A stretch of 64,000 nt of DNA from the NCBI GenBank assembly GCA_904063045.1, contig CAJFCJ010000057.1, positions 1-64,000 on the forward strand, read 5' to 3'. The translations under genes and the position numbers were made by a program. This DNA is from Dimorphilus gyrociliatus. Lineage: Eukaryota > Annelida > Polychaeta > Dinophilidae. Below, in pieces: positions 43,736 to 56,728 of this stretch. The notes under the pieces were generated by a model. That model made no database searches. It was given only the letters and a program-made list of their open reading frames with translations, and was not told where the DNA came from. Every line of letters begins with the position of its first letter. The first letter of the stretch is position 1.

Positions 43736-44375
43736 TTACATTCTTTTACAAAGGTAGTAACACAGAAAAAAACAACAAACACCACAAGCAATACAAAATA
43801 TTATTGGGATTATGATGATTACAGCTAATGCAGCTGGTAAATATTTAAAAAACAGATTATTTTCATAAGGATCTGCTTCATTTATTAATCCAGCTATAAA
43901 TTCAATTCCACTACCAGTAATTTCGTCATCATTAGCTACCAAAGCCAGAAGAACTGGGTTATTTGTTAATTTAAGTATTGAAGTTTCATTTCCGCATAAA
44001 GGTCTATGAATCTCTTCAGTTCTATTGTCATTCAACCAGTACACACCTACGAAATCTTTGTCGCAGTTTTTTGATTTTTGAATATCCATTTTAATGTAAA
44101 TCCTAATATGCTTTTCGGGTTCTCCAATAAGTTTCCAACAAGTTGTTGTCTTTGGAGAATATCCGCCATTTTTATAGTTATCACTATAGTATTCAGTTGA
44201 AAGTGTAGTAGTTAGTTCAAGATCTTTAGTTTTGTTGCAAATTAGCTGACAGTTCATCAGTGGAAGTAGTACGACAAATTCTAAGATAAAAGAATGTAAT
44301 CTTATAAGATATTCTAAAAAAGTTAGTTTTAATGAAATTATTTAACTTACCAAAGTAGATAGTTAGTCTTGCCAT
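43736..44375 (-). CDS. type I membrane protein with one CUB domain
   Basis: A tiny exon 1 (44375-44351) and exon 2 (44280-43736) are joined by a 70-nt phase-1 intron, giving 189 residues. The signal peptide MARLTIYFEFVVLLPLMNCQ is split by the intron. The ectodomain is CUB-like (LICNKTKDLEL, CWKLIGEPEKHIRIYIKMD, CDKDFVGVYW, PLCGNETSILKLTNNPVLLA, GIEFIAGLI) with the four expected Cys. A single TM follows (YLPAALAVIIIIPIIFCIAC) with a Cys-rich inner end and a very short tail (YYLCKRM). CUB domains bind proteins or sugars. The ligand is unknown. Confidence 0.75.
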
Positions 44376-45544
44376 ATTTCTCGTATGAAGCAATGCCGTT
44401 CAGAAAAAGGCTTACCTTTCCAGGAACTTCTTTGAAATTTTCTATAAAGACTACTAAAAGAAGGATTAATGACTCAATTATGCTCGTGTTTTCAGTTTAC
44501 ACAAATTTTCAGTCATTTTTCTTTCTTGTTATTCAGTTTCTCTCTCAATACACGACTCAAATGCACCGACAATACAGAAAAGCGCATTCGATGCTTTCAT
44601 TTATTCGTTTCACAAATTTTTTTGTTTTTTTCCTCATGTTTAATTTAGACACATTCCGCTAGCGCCATCTGACGAGAAAAAAGACGAGGAGAGAGAATCA
44701 TTGCCTAATCTTTATATCATTAATTGTTTTACTATCTGTAAATGTTTGTTGACATTTAAGTTAAAGTATGTGGTTAAATTAACCACAAAACTATTAAAAC
44801 ACTCATTCAAGAATCGTGAAAATAGCTATTTGAAATAATAAGTACTAATCTCTGATTTATTTCCATTTCTTTCTGCGAGATTTTTGAAAGAAACTAAAAT
44901 AAATGAAATCCAAAGTTTATCAAATACTACTATACCAGCATAGTAAATATTTTAGAAGTTGAGAAAAAATTGATTTTGGGATTTTTTTGGGTCAGGAAAC
45001 TTTTAATTTGAATATTTTTCAGATAATATACGGCTGAACTGAGGTTTAGGACGCATAAAGTGGAAAGGATCTTGTTAACTGTTAGGTTAGGGTTGGGGTA
45101 GAACACTAAAAACTTCTCTCTTTCGTAATTTTTGTTAATTTATATATTTGAACTCTAAGATGATAAACAATAGAAAATGCATATTTTTGTCAGTAAAATA
45201 AAGGCATAGAGACTGATAACTTATCTCTGCTTTATCTTTAAATGTTTACTTTTTTTATCATTTTTTTGTCAATTCTCTATCTATTTTCTATTATTATTTT
45301 TGTAAAATTTCTTTAATGTCATGGTATAAAGTTCACGAAACTCAGAAAAGATAACCATTTTCAAGGTATAGACATAACTTAATCCTTTTTAAAATTGTTT
45401 TAATACAACTTTTTACCGATAGGGGTTTTTTCGTTGCTCATGATTGTTTACATAGTTGTCAATGGAAACAGGATGTTGTACTTTGCACATGTGCAGAACA
45501 AACCTTCCGGTAGCAGAAAATATAATTTATAGAATATTGTAATA
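44376..45544. other. intergenic between divergent genes
   Basis: Lies between the CUB gene and the ROCO gene, so it probably holds both promoters. A degenerate telomere-like segment (GTTAGGTTAGGGTTGGGGT at about 45081) resembles the MITE core. No coding frame recognised. Confidence 0.35.
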
Positions 45545-48500
45545 ATGTCTGATAAACAAAGAGAAGATATTCAACTTGCTTTAGCTAATATAATAAAATC
45601 TCCCGTTCTAAATGATCAACTATTAAGGAATTTGCCATATCAATATGTTAAAGATATATTAATTTCGGTAAATATTTTTTTGAATATTCAACCAAATATT
45701 GTATTTTTTTTTTCCAATTTAGGTTTTGAAGGCAACTGACCTGAAAGATATTCTAACAGATGATGATTTAAAGTTTAAAATTGATGTATGACTGTAGTTT
45801 AGGGCCAACAGAAAACGTCGCCAAGCGAGATAATTGAAAACTAATTTTGGATTGAAGAATGATTAGGAGGACCAAAGTAGCTTTTGATTTGTAGTTAGGG
45901 AGGAGGGGATTTTCATCTAAAAATTAGGATGAAACAATGCATTTGGAGACGTTTTCTGTCGCATCCTCATAGTTGTTATTCCTAAAAAAAATAAATGATT
46001 CTAATAATGTTAATTATGACTATTTAGACTTTCGATCAGAAAATTCAACTTTTAGAAAAGATAATTAAAGCAGTTGGTAAGTTTTTTTATTTATGCTTCT
46101 TCTTTTCATGAAAAGGAAACATTTTCTCTTTAAAGGCAAAGAATTACACGAATCAAATTTTGTTGATGCAAATGATATCGTTTCTGGGAAAAATGTCAAT
46201 AAAACTCTGCAGTTTTTACTTATGTTAACTAGACTTAACAGGATTACAGAAGATGGTAAAATGTTTTATTATTTAAATTGTTATATATTGTAGGAATAGT
46301 TGATTTTTCTACTTTTGAAGAGTGGATGCAATAGTCAATTATCCCTATGTCTATCTATCCTCAAAACTTATATTTTTCTTGTTTCTTTCAAATAGAAAAG
46401 AGTGAACTAAAATTAGGTTCTGAACAACCTATAGAAGTTGAAATTGGCTCTAACATAGAAAATAAACATATAGTACAAAGAAACAATATGCCATTAAAAT
46501 TATTGTTCAGTAAAAGTTTAGAGGTTAAAAAAACAATTTTGAATAATTTTTGAATAAAGAAAAACAATTATATTTCATTTATTGTAACTTATAGAATCCC
46601 GTATATAAAGTCACTGAAAACAAGAAAACTTTTCAAATTAATTCAATAACATTGGAAGATGTAGACTTCTTAAATGATTACTTTTTTTGTTTAATCTTTC
46701 AAATTAAAGGAATAATTAAAGAATTTGATGAAGTAACTATAATTTTTTAAAGAATGGCAGTATTTTAAATGAAATCAATTATATTTTGTCTTTCACAGTT
46801 ACCATGGATACCCCATTCATCTAAAATTACAAATTGCAAAAATATTACTGATTGGGCAGTATTTTGGACAAGCAAATCAGAAAAACAAACATTTTTGAAC
46901 AAATCAAAAACATTGAGAGCGGTAGACTTAAAAGAAAAAAAATACAAATATATTCATTTTTCTTCATTTTGTTTTTAGGTTAATACTTTTGCTGGATGTA
47001 ATTCTTTGAGCACTTGGAATAATGAAAACTCTGCAAAAAGTAGGTTTAAGACACTTAAGAATTCGACTCGGATAGAGTAGTCATATATTTATAATCTCAC
47101 TTTGTCTCTTTCTCCAGCTCAAATTGCTTCTGACGGATCATATTGGAATGATAAAAAGGCTGTTATAATTCATTTTCACAGCTTATATAAAGATAAAGAA
47201 CAAAAAGGATCTTATGATAGAATATTCCAGAGAATTAATTTTGAATCTTTAATGATAAATCAAAAAATTGAATATTGTACAAATGTTTTAAATTATTGGA
47301 AAGTAAAAAATTGGACATTTTATGATTGTTACGAAGTAAGATACAAGTTTCGTTTATCTTTTCTTCTCTCTCTCTCTGTTATATCAATTTTTATTCACAA
47401 ATTTAGGATTATGTTCACCTTTTATCTCCGAAACAATCACTTTTTATCATTCCATTCAATTTAACATGCAATGAAGAAAATCTTTCAAAATATTTCATGG
47501 ATGTAATTATTGGACTTTTGCAAATGGTAAAAACTCGTTTCTTCCTTTACTATGACTATTAAATCCAAATATTTATCTGTTATAGAATTTGTGTCCAAAC
47601 ACTCTACCAGTTGTCATTTTTATTGGATTTGGAACTAAGATAAACGAAATAGCAGCTAAATATGCTCTAATTACAATGATTGAATCATTAATAGAGGATT
47701 TTCACGATGCTATAAGAAAAAGATCAAGGTAATTCAATAGATTTAAAAAGGATTATTAAAGCGATAATATAGATTGTTCTAAAAATAGTATTGAAGAACT
47801 CTCCAAAATTAAATTCAATGATCAAAATAACATTCACAACTTAGTGGCTTTAACTGAATTGTTAAAAGAATTGAAAGAAAATCTGGAGGATAATAATTCT
47901 CATATCATTTCTTTCCTTAATTATGACAATCAAAAGGATCTTAAAGTAAAACTATTTAAATTCCTTTTTTTTTTAAAGATAGAGTTGTATTGTGATCTTT
48001 AGGACTTGGTGGAAAATATGAAAATATCATTTCAAAATGTTACTCATAGGAAACAAAAGTTTAAAGTAGTTTTTTTTCTATTCAATTATCTTTTCCTACT
48101 TCAAAGATAGTGAAATTTGATTTTTGTTTTCTATAGTATTCTGATGATATCATTGATAAATCTATTGCTAAAATTGAGAAAATACTTGACGAAAAGGAAG
48201 ACTTTTTAACGGTAACTCAACTTATGAAGGAAATTAATATTGAAGGTAAGTTTTTTTTATATAGTTATTAAAATCTCTCATCTTCTCTTCACAGATCTAC
48301 TTGCCCTGGACATAGATGATAAAAAAGAAAAATGCTATGCTGAAAAGATATGTCAATTTCCATTTTTCGATGTTTTCCAACTATGTTATACTTTAGTTTG
48401 TAGTTTTATTTTTTATATTATTTATCAACGTTTGCTCCATTTTTAAAATCCAGGGACATATAGTACTTTTGAGAAGTTTTGCTTGTGAAGAATGGTTTGT

Positions 48501-51500
48501 TGCCAATCCAAAATGGTTTACAAACTTGATACAAAAATTGCATAACATCTCTGAAGAGTGTAATGATCGTGTAGAAGATGATTTATTCTTTTTTCGCAAG
48601 AAAACAAAAGTGTGTCAGATAGCTGAATGGTATTGTTCAACTTTTAAATTTCAATCAGTAAGTTATAAAGCTTAGAGGTGTAAAAAAAATAAAAAAGCCT
48701 CTATTAAAAAATGTATTCATTTAGGACATTTTTGAAGTATTTTTTGGGGCAGAATTGTCATTGACCTTATCATCTACAACATTATTTTTTCCCATTCAAT
48801 TATCAACTTGTGAAAAAGATATGATGAAATTAATGAAGGTAATTCTTTTTAAAAGTAAAAAGAAGTGATGATCTTTTTTTCTGTAAAAAGGATGATAAAT
48901 ACACTGCTAAAGTTTCGTTAATCTATAATTTGAAAACAACACTTAATGAATGGGTTCATTGGCGAATTATCTATTATTTTCATTTCATTTTCCAGAAAGA
49001 AAATATGGATACGACTATCAGTGATCTTTATCACAATTGGATAACACTTCAATATGGACCTGTAGAAGCTTTTATTTGCTTTGATGATGCTGAATGTAAA
49101 ACCATTAAAGTTTGCTGTAGGGTTTTTGAAAATGATAATTCTCCTATTCTACTTGCAAACATTGCAAAAGAAATTGAAACTATTATTGATTATTCATTGA
49201 AAATCTCATCTGTTTATTTCTCAGTAAGCAAGATCTATTATTATAGGCACAATATTAAATCTCTTGGTTCTTTTCTTCTTTTTTGTCTTTTATTAGAAAA
49301 CTATGAAAACTCCGTGGGGAGATGAACTTGATAAAATGAAAAAAGATGACGACGACAGATACTCGACTTTAAATTTAAAATTTTGTAAGAAAACATATTC
49401 CTCTTTAAATTAACCCAATCAATTTTTTCTTGTTATTTTTTTTACAGTTAATAATTTTTATTTAAGCTTTGATCATGAGATACAAAGACATTTTTCGGTT
49501 TCATGCTCAAATAAATGTATTCTAAGAAGAGAACATTTTCTATGGAAAATGCATAAAGAGATATATCCAACTTTCAAACGTGAAATGATAGTTAAAGATG
49601 ACAAAAATGAATTTACTACAATTAAAGAAAGAGATCTTTCAGATAATTCTGCTTTTGACTTTATCATGGATTTAATAAACTTCTATTCAATTACATTAAT
49701 CAATTGTCAAAATTTAAAATTTGAATTAATGTAAGTAAAAAAAATCTTTAGTTTTTCATAGTTTTTCAAATGTTAGTAATCATAAGCTTTTCTTTTGGTA
49801 AAAATAGTGATAGTTTTCGAGGATATTCAATTATGTTCAATTCACAAGAAAACACAGTTAAAAGGATAAGAAAAGATAAGGAGGATAAACTGGTAGACTT
49901 TTCTCTAAATGAATATTCCATTGTAACTGTGAAACTATTACCACAACATGGAGAATATAAGTCTTATAATATGGCTTTTTCAGTGAGTTCTGATATATTT
50001 CTTTTTTATATTTTTTGAAATATTTTTTGTTTTTTTTTGTTTCAGAGAAAAGAAATTTGTTTAAATATTTATTTAAATGATATTTCAATACTAATGTTGC
50101 CACTGGAATCTCAATCAAAAGTTATTTTTAAATTTCATGAAGCAGATAGCAATTTGATATTTGACTTTACATATGCTCCAGTAAATATTTGTAATTATTC
50201 TCTTTATCTATTTCGTTATCTCTTTTTCTCTCCTAACCTATCAGAGACAAGAATTCAATTTTTCACATGACTCTATTGATATTGGTCAGAAGTTATTTCA
50301 TAGTTTTTCTGGAGATATTGCAACTGTTGGTATGTTAAAAATTTAATTTTGGCTAGTGAAGTTGTTTTCTAATTGAAGAATTTGTATCCCTATGCCAGAG
50401 GCCATTTTACCAACAGAAAAGTTAATTTTGGTTTCTCGAATCAATAAATCATTATCACAAGATGTTAAATCAATCGAATACATCAAATTGTCATTGAAGA
50501 ATGTTGAAGAAGTGAAACGCTTTTTTGCACAATACTCTAATGATGATGATAATGATCAACATAAGATATCAGGTAGGGTTCTCTTATCAAGTCTAATAGT
50601 TTACTCTACTAATAGTTGTATTTTTCTTAGAAGAGTTTCTTGGTTATTTAAATGCTTACAATTGCCAATCAGTTCCTAATCACTGGATAAAAAGTTTAAT
50701 GAGTGCAAATAATGAAGATGACATACCTTTACCTGATAGAAAAGGCGTTTGTCTATTTTCCAATCTAAAATTATCCAGTAAAATATTTATTTTACTTTTT
50801 TCCTTTCGTATTTATCTGTATGTGTGTGTGTTTTTAAGCCTTTGTTAGGAAAAGCTACGGAATAACACTTTTCGAATCATCGTATCGTGGTTGGCAAAAT
50901 GGGATTTTTTTCCCTCAAGAGTTGAGAAATGAGTCATTCATTTATTTAAATGAACTCATTCACTTTGATAAAATGACAGCCTATTTAATCTGTACACCTG
51001 CATCTACTACACATGATGGTCATAACAACACTCATATAATGAAAAAATCAGCTAAAACTATTTCAAGAGTTACTTTTATGAAGGATCTTGAATTTTATAT
51101 GATTTTAAAGTTGTCATTATGGTTATATTTCAATAGAAGTGATATAGTTAGTATAAAACATTAAATAAAACAAACTATTTATTGTTCATTCTACACCTAA
51201 AAGCTTGTAGACAATATTGAATCAAGTCAGCTTCAATTCTATTTTTCATTTTTGATAAATAAATATCCAGATATTGATATACTGACAACTGACCTCCAAA
51301 GTGGAAATATACAAGTTCCATTAAGTGTTCAAACAGTATGAATATTTAATGTCCTTTTTGTTTCTTTTTAATTTACTCTATTAATAAAATATTTTTCACC
51401 AGCTTCTTAAAGAATGTGTACAAACTAAATTGGGTACAGTTTCTAATCCAGATTCTGGGCGCTTTTTGTGCTATTTTCACAACAAGAACTTGAAAACTAC

Positions 51501-54500
51501 TAACAAAGAAAGGGATAAGTTTCTAGATTTAATATCAGAAGACAAGATACAAACTGTGGAAAATGATATTCTAAAATTTGATTATTGCCAACAGTAAATT
51601 AATTGTTTTTTAAATCCAGATAATAAAAGATTGTTTTTCAGTTTCAAACTTTTAACAAAATGGTATATTACTAATGACGAATATAATATAGACGGAAGAG
51701 AAGGAGGAGAAGATGAACTATTTGGAAGAGTAAAAAAACTAAACAGATTAAAGTCTATAGCCCTCAAAAATTGCAATATTTCTACATTTGCGACAAATAT
51801 TGACAGGCTATCATCCAGTCTCGAAAATTTGCATATAATGAACAGTCCAATTACGACAATCTCTCCTTCAATTGGAAAATGTTCCTTAGTAACAAATTTA
51901 CATTTAAACGATCTTTTATTGACTGATTTACCAATGGAAATGTCTAATTTATTCCATTTAAAGTTTTTAAACCTGGGTGGAAATTTATTTAAAAGCGTTC
52001 CAAGAGTGATTAATCAACTGAATTGTTTGAAATTTTTGCTTTTACCTGCTATTAATTTCAAACCATTTCATTTAAATATCAATCAATCTTCCATAGTAAC
52101 AATTGATGAATGGAAAAATGTATATACTACACAATATTCCCGACTGAGCCATATCGGATTTGATGAAACAAATATGCTAAAGATTTTTAAAGATGCTGCT
52201 ACTGCAACCAGTAGTGATACTTTAACAACTACAGATCAAATTGAAGATCTTCACGCAACACTTTATAAGACACTACCAAGAATCTCATCATGGAGTGTTT
52301 TAAATAATATTAGTAAACAATCTTACAAGACTCTTACCTTTTTGGATTTAAAATATCAGAGTTTTAAGATTTTGGATGACAGTATTGGGTATTTGGAAAA
52401 ATTAGAAAGTTTACATTTATCTTTCAATTTACTTCTTGAAGAGATAAGCCCTAAAATTGCTGATCTTCCTTTAAATCAAATACTTTTTTATAATTGTCCA
52501 TCATTGAGAACACCTCCTAAGGTAATGGCTAGGTCAAGTGCAAAATACATTAAAAACTATATGAGAGCCCTAAGTAAGGGATTTGTGTCATGTAAAAGAA
52601 CAAAGTTGATGCTAGTTGGCCTTGGCGGCGCTGGAAAAACAAGCCTAGTAAATGCACTAACAGAAAGTAATCAAGAGAAAAGCGAAAAAATAGTGAAAAA
52701 TACTCAAATTACAGATGGAATTTGCATTAAAAAATGGTTTATTAACTCTATTGAATATTCAATATGGGATTTTGCAGGACAAACAGTCTATTACAACACT
52801 CATCAGTTTTTTTTGTCAAATAGAGCTGTTTATTTTTTAGTTTGGAATGTGAGATCTGGAGAAGAGCACGCTGGTCTAGAATTCTGGTTAAATTCTATAA
52901 AATGTCATGCTCCTAAAGCTCCAATTTTCATTGTAGGAACTCATATTGACCAGGTGCTCTTAATACAATTACAATAGGCCTATTAATTAAATATGGTTAA
53001 TATCCAATCTTAGGTTGAAAAAAGTGAACTACCAGTAAAGAAATATCAAAAGAGATATGCACAAATAAAAGGATTTTACTATGTTTCTTCTCTTACTAAA
53101 TTGGTTGCAAATTTATTTTTTTTACTTTTTCATTTTATAGTTTGACATTTATAAACAAAAAACAAACTTTTAAACTGTACAAACAGGGTTTCAAAGAATT
53201 AGTTGATGCTTTATTAGAAATAACTTCAAAAGAAAAATATATGAACGAAAAAATACCAAGTCTTTGGTTAGACTTCGAAGAAGCTCTGTTTAAGTAAGTA
53301 AATATAAAAAATAATTAATATACACTTTAACCTTTGACCCTAAAACAGAGAAAGTAAAACTTTAAATATAATTTCAATTGATAAAGCTATGGATAAAGCT
53401 TTCCACTGTGGTATAGTTGAAAAAGCTGAGGTTGATATTAAATGTTTTTGCTTTACTTATCTCGTTCATTCATGTTCCTTGTACAGTTTTACCAAGCTGT
53501 TGAATTTCTTCATCAGTTGGGATCTGTTCTGTACTTTCAAAATGAATATTTAAGGAAAAAAATTATTATAAATCCTCAATGGATTGTTGATGTAATGGCT
53601 TGCATTGTTTCAGTTCATATAAATCCAATTAAAGTTTGTAACTTTTTAAAATTTTTCATATGTAGAAAGGATTTTTTGTTATTTTTTAATAATGTAGAAT
53701 GGAAAGTTGTTACATGATGACTTGAGTAAAATTTGGCCAGAAGAAACGTACTCTAAAGATCTTCATCAATGGCTTTTACGTTTAACTGAAGAGTTTGATT
53801 TGACATTTTGCTTAAAAAATGAAATGGCTAGTTTAGTTCCCTGTCTTCTTCCTGATGTTGAACCAGACGTAATAATTTAATAAAATATTAATTAATAATT
53901 GATATATTTTCATTCTGTCATAAAAAATATTACTCAGGATTTTTGGGAAGAAGAACCTTTAAAGGAAAATGAAGTGCAATCTAAGATGATGCTCAATTTT
54001 GATTATCTGCCATTTGGTCTTTTTAACAGAGCTCAAGTTAGACTTTATCAGTTTGGCGATGAATCTCTAATCTGGAAATCTGGCTCTTTTTTGAGAAAAA
54101 ATGGTCACAGGGGTATTTTGAAGAAAACCAGGTAGGGCTTTTTGTTTAATATTATCATTTCTATCATTTACCAATATATATATATATATATAATTGTTAA
54201 GCTTATCAAGCATTCTTATGGAAGTTAGAGGATTAAAACCTGAAAATGTACTTTTTCTTGTCCATGAAGTATTTGAAACATTAATTGCAGAGTCATTTGA
54301 AGGAGTTCAATTTGATTTTAAAGTACCTTGCCCTGAATGCATTTATCAAAATTTGCCAGATCCTAGTATGGTCAAAGCAGTGAGAATAAGAAGGGCACTA
54401 CAGTTAAAAATTCCTTTTATGCAATGCACTCGCAATTTCCATACTGTGTCAATAACTCAACTTCAAAGTAAATTTGCCTATACAAAGCTTTTTATAGTAA

Positions 54501-56728
54501 AATAATGACGTTATCTGTTCACAATTAGATATGTTACCTCCTGAGAGCAGTGAAGAATTAGACATGCATCTACAAAGTGCTGTTACAGAGTTAAAGAAGA
54601 TACAACCAGGCCCATTAACAAATGTAGTAATGTTATATTGTTTATCTGACGATCCTCCCAGTGAATTAGACAATAACAGCTATGTTTCTGCAACAAAAAT
54701 AAAAAACGAATTAGAAAAATCAAACTTTTCAATGTAAGGTTTTTCTTTCTATTTATAAAAGTTTAATTTTTAAATTCTTTTTTAGAAAAATGTATAATGA
54801 TTCTTGTGAAAGTTATTTTGAAGAGGCAATAGCTTCATTAAAATCTACACAAGTGGTACTCACACTAATGACAGATGATTTTGTTAAGAATACTACTTGT
54901 AGAAATTTATTCATTTACGTGAAAAAGAATTTAGTAAAGCAAAATCAATTAATTTTAATTAAGAAGAGTGATAAATGGAAAAAGCATACAGATGTTGGAA
55001 TGTTATGCTCGGATGATGTAAGTAAACAATTTTTTTGGTCCAAAAGAGGTTTAAAGATGGTTGACAATCTTTTTCTTAAAGATCTTTTTTGATATTTTTG
55101 ATTAATGATTTCAGTTAAAAGTTAGTATATCTTATAAAGTGATTTTTTAAAACCTAAAATATCATTCGATTGGGAAGGTCAACTGTCATTTTAACCTATT
55201 TAGAAAATGACTATTATTTCAAAACTTCCTACCTATTTAGTTATACATCAACATGCAAAACATTGAGAACTTCAACTCAAAAATGAATGATTTGAAAAAT
55301 TCATTAAATATCAATTCGAAATCATCTACTGAATGGCAGCCATGTTTTATAAGTTATTGTTGGAGTAATTCTCAAATGGCTATAAATAGAGGGACAAAAT
55401 TAAATGAAAAGGCACTTGGTAAAACAGATCCAAGACTATTGAAAGAAAAGCTTGAAGAAGCTGGAATTAAATGTTGGATGGATATTGAACAAGTAAATAG
55501 AGGTGGTTTATTTCAAGATATTGCTGAAGGTTTAAAAAAAGCTAAAATTGTTGTGGCCTGTGTATCAGATGAATATGTTTCATCTAAAAATTGCCAGATG
55601 GAATTCCGCTTTGCAGCTATTACATTGAGATTACCAATTATTCTTGCTATTGTTGGAACTGGTAAGAATTGGATCAAATCTGAAATTGGAATGATATCTC
55701 TACAATATCCAAGAGTTGACCTTCAAGAGAGAGATACTAATGTTGTAGAAATTGTTGACTTTGTCAAAGAAAGGCTTTCTACAGAAAAATTAGACGAAAC
55801 TATAAAAAGTAACAAGGATACAAATCATGAAGAATTTGCTGAACTTTTAGAATTAGCAGAACGGAAGCTACTAAGACAATTAACTATTTTACAAAACTTA
55901 TCCAGAGGATCAAATTTTCCACATATTCCAATATTAGATTTCTCTCCAAATTCAGATGAAAATTCCATAATGGAATATTATTTTCTCTTCCTTTGTGAAC
56001 ACGATCAGGTAAGGGTCAGTAAATATTAATTTCAAATATATTATTAAGATTATGCTCAGGGTTGGCATCTGCCCGATAATCACCAAGTTATTAAATGGAA
56101 TGTTCCATTTAAAAGCGAAGAAGCTGAAAAGCATTTAAGAGAATGGTCTGCTTATTTGGTTAGAATTTATGCCATTCTCCAGTACAGTCACATTCAACTA
56201 CATGTACTGAGGAGTAAAGAAGGACAAAGTTTTCTTGAGCAGTTGCAAACGACCCTTTCAAAGAAAAGCTTCAGAGATAGCTATGTATCTCTGTTGGAAT
56301 CAATAGCAAATAAAATGGATCATCAATATAACACTAGTCTGCCAACTAGTTTAGCCAAGTGTCAGATATACAATGGAAAAATTCTATGGTTGTGCAACTA
56401 TCACCAAAAACAACCAAGAGTAACAATCCTTCAGTCAGATGAAACAAATTTTACTAAGGATTCTAAGACAAATAAGGAAGAAGTACTACTTGAAAAAATT
56501 AAAGGACAGAATGAGCATGGAATTGTAAAGGAAGAAACTTCTCAATATTTAGAAAATAAAGTTTTAAATAAAGAGGAAAAGAAAGAAGAAAAATTGATTA
56601 AAGATGATACAGACAATTCAAATAAAACGGCAGCAAAAAGTCAAGAAGAAAAGGAAAAAAAGAAAGTTATCAATGACCTAATTAGTAATGGAGGTAGAGC
56701 TAAGAGTATAGCTTGTGTAATCTGTTAA
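45545..56728 (+). CDS. giant tandem-ROCO protein: IFT54-type CH, degenerate Roc-COR, LRR, Roc-COR, two TIRs, CaaX
   Basis: Exons: 45545-45667, 45723-45785, 46028-46076, 46136-46255, 46396-46523, 46595-46732, 46799-46921, 46979-47039, 47118-47335, 47407-47526, 47586-47728, 47789-47945, 48003-48065, 48137-48245, 48295-48395, 48454-48657, 48725-48838, 48891-48953, 48996-49223, 49297-49384, 49448-49730, 49808-49982, 50046-50180, 50245-50329, 50399-50572, 50631-50777, 50839-51146, 51204-51335, 51403-51593, 51642-52953, 53014-53103, 53187-53293, 53349-53430, 53487-53633, 53698-53868, 53938-54131, 54202-54467, 54529-54733, 54786-55017, 55241-56008, 56060-56728. All phases agree; 2,761 residues. Domains (approximate residues): CH-like as in IFT54/TRAF3IP1, 1-125; Roc-like without P-loop, 210-430; COR-like, 540-780; LRR, 1360-1660; Roc with P-loop GLGGAGKTS, WDFAGQ and GTHID, 1665-1790; COR, 1800-2140; degenerate TIR, 2165-2280; TIR (CFISYCWSN, CWMDIEQV), 2315-2450; charged tail ending CVIC. 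Roc-COR dimers are GTP-controlled and TIRs signal in immunity or death. Likely cytosolic and prenylated (inference). The last ten exons are the most certain. Confidence 0.82.
45802..45966. mobile_element. shortened MITE copy inside intron 2 of the ROCO gene
   Basis: GGGCCAACAGAAAACGTCGCC at the left and GAGACGTTTTCTGTCGCATCC at the right are the terminal repeats of the 207-bp family, here 165 bp apart. The TTAGGG core is mostly lost. It makes up most of the 242-nt intron 2 (45786-46027), the longest intron of the gene. Confidence 0.75.
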
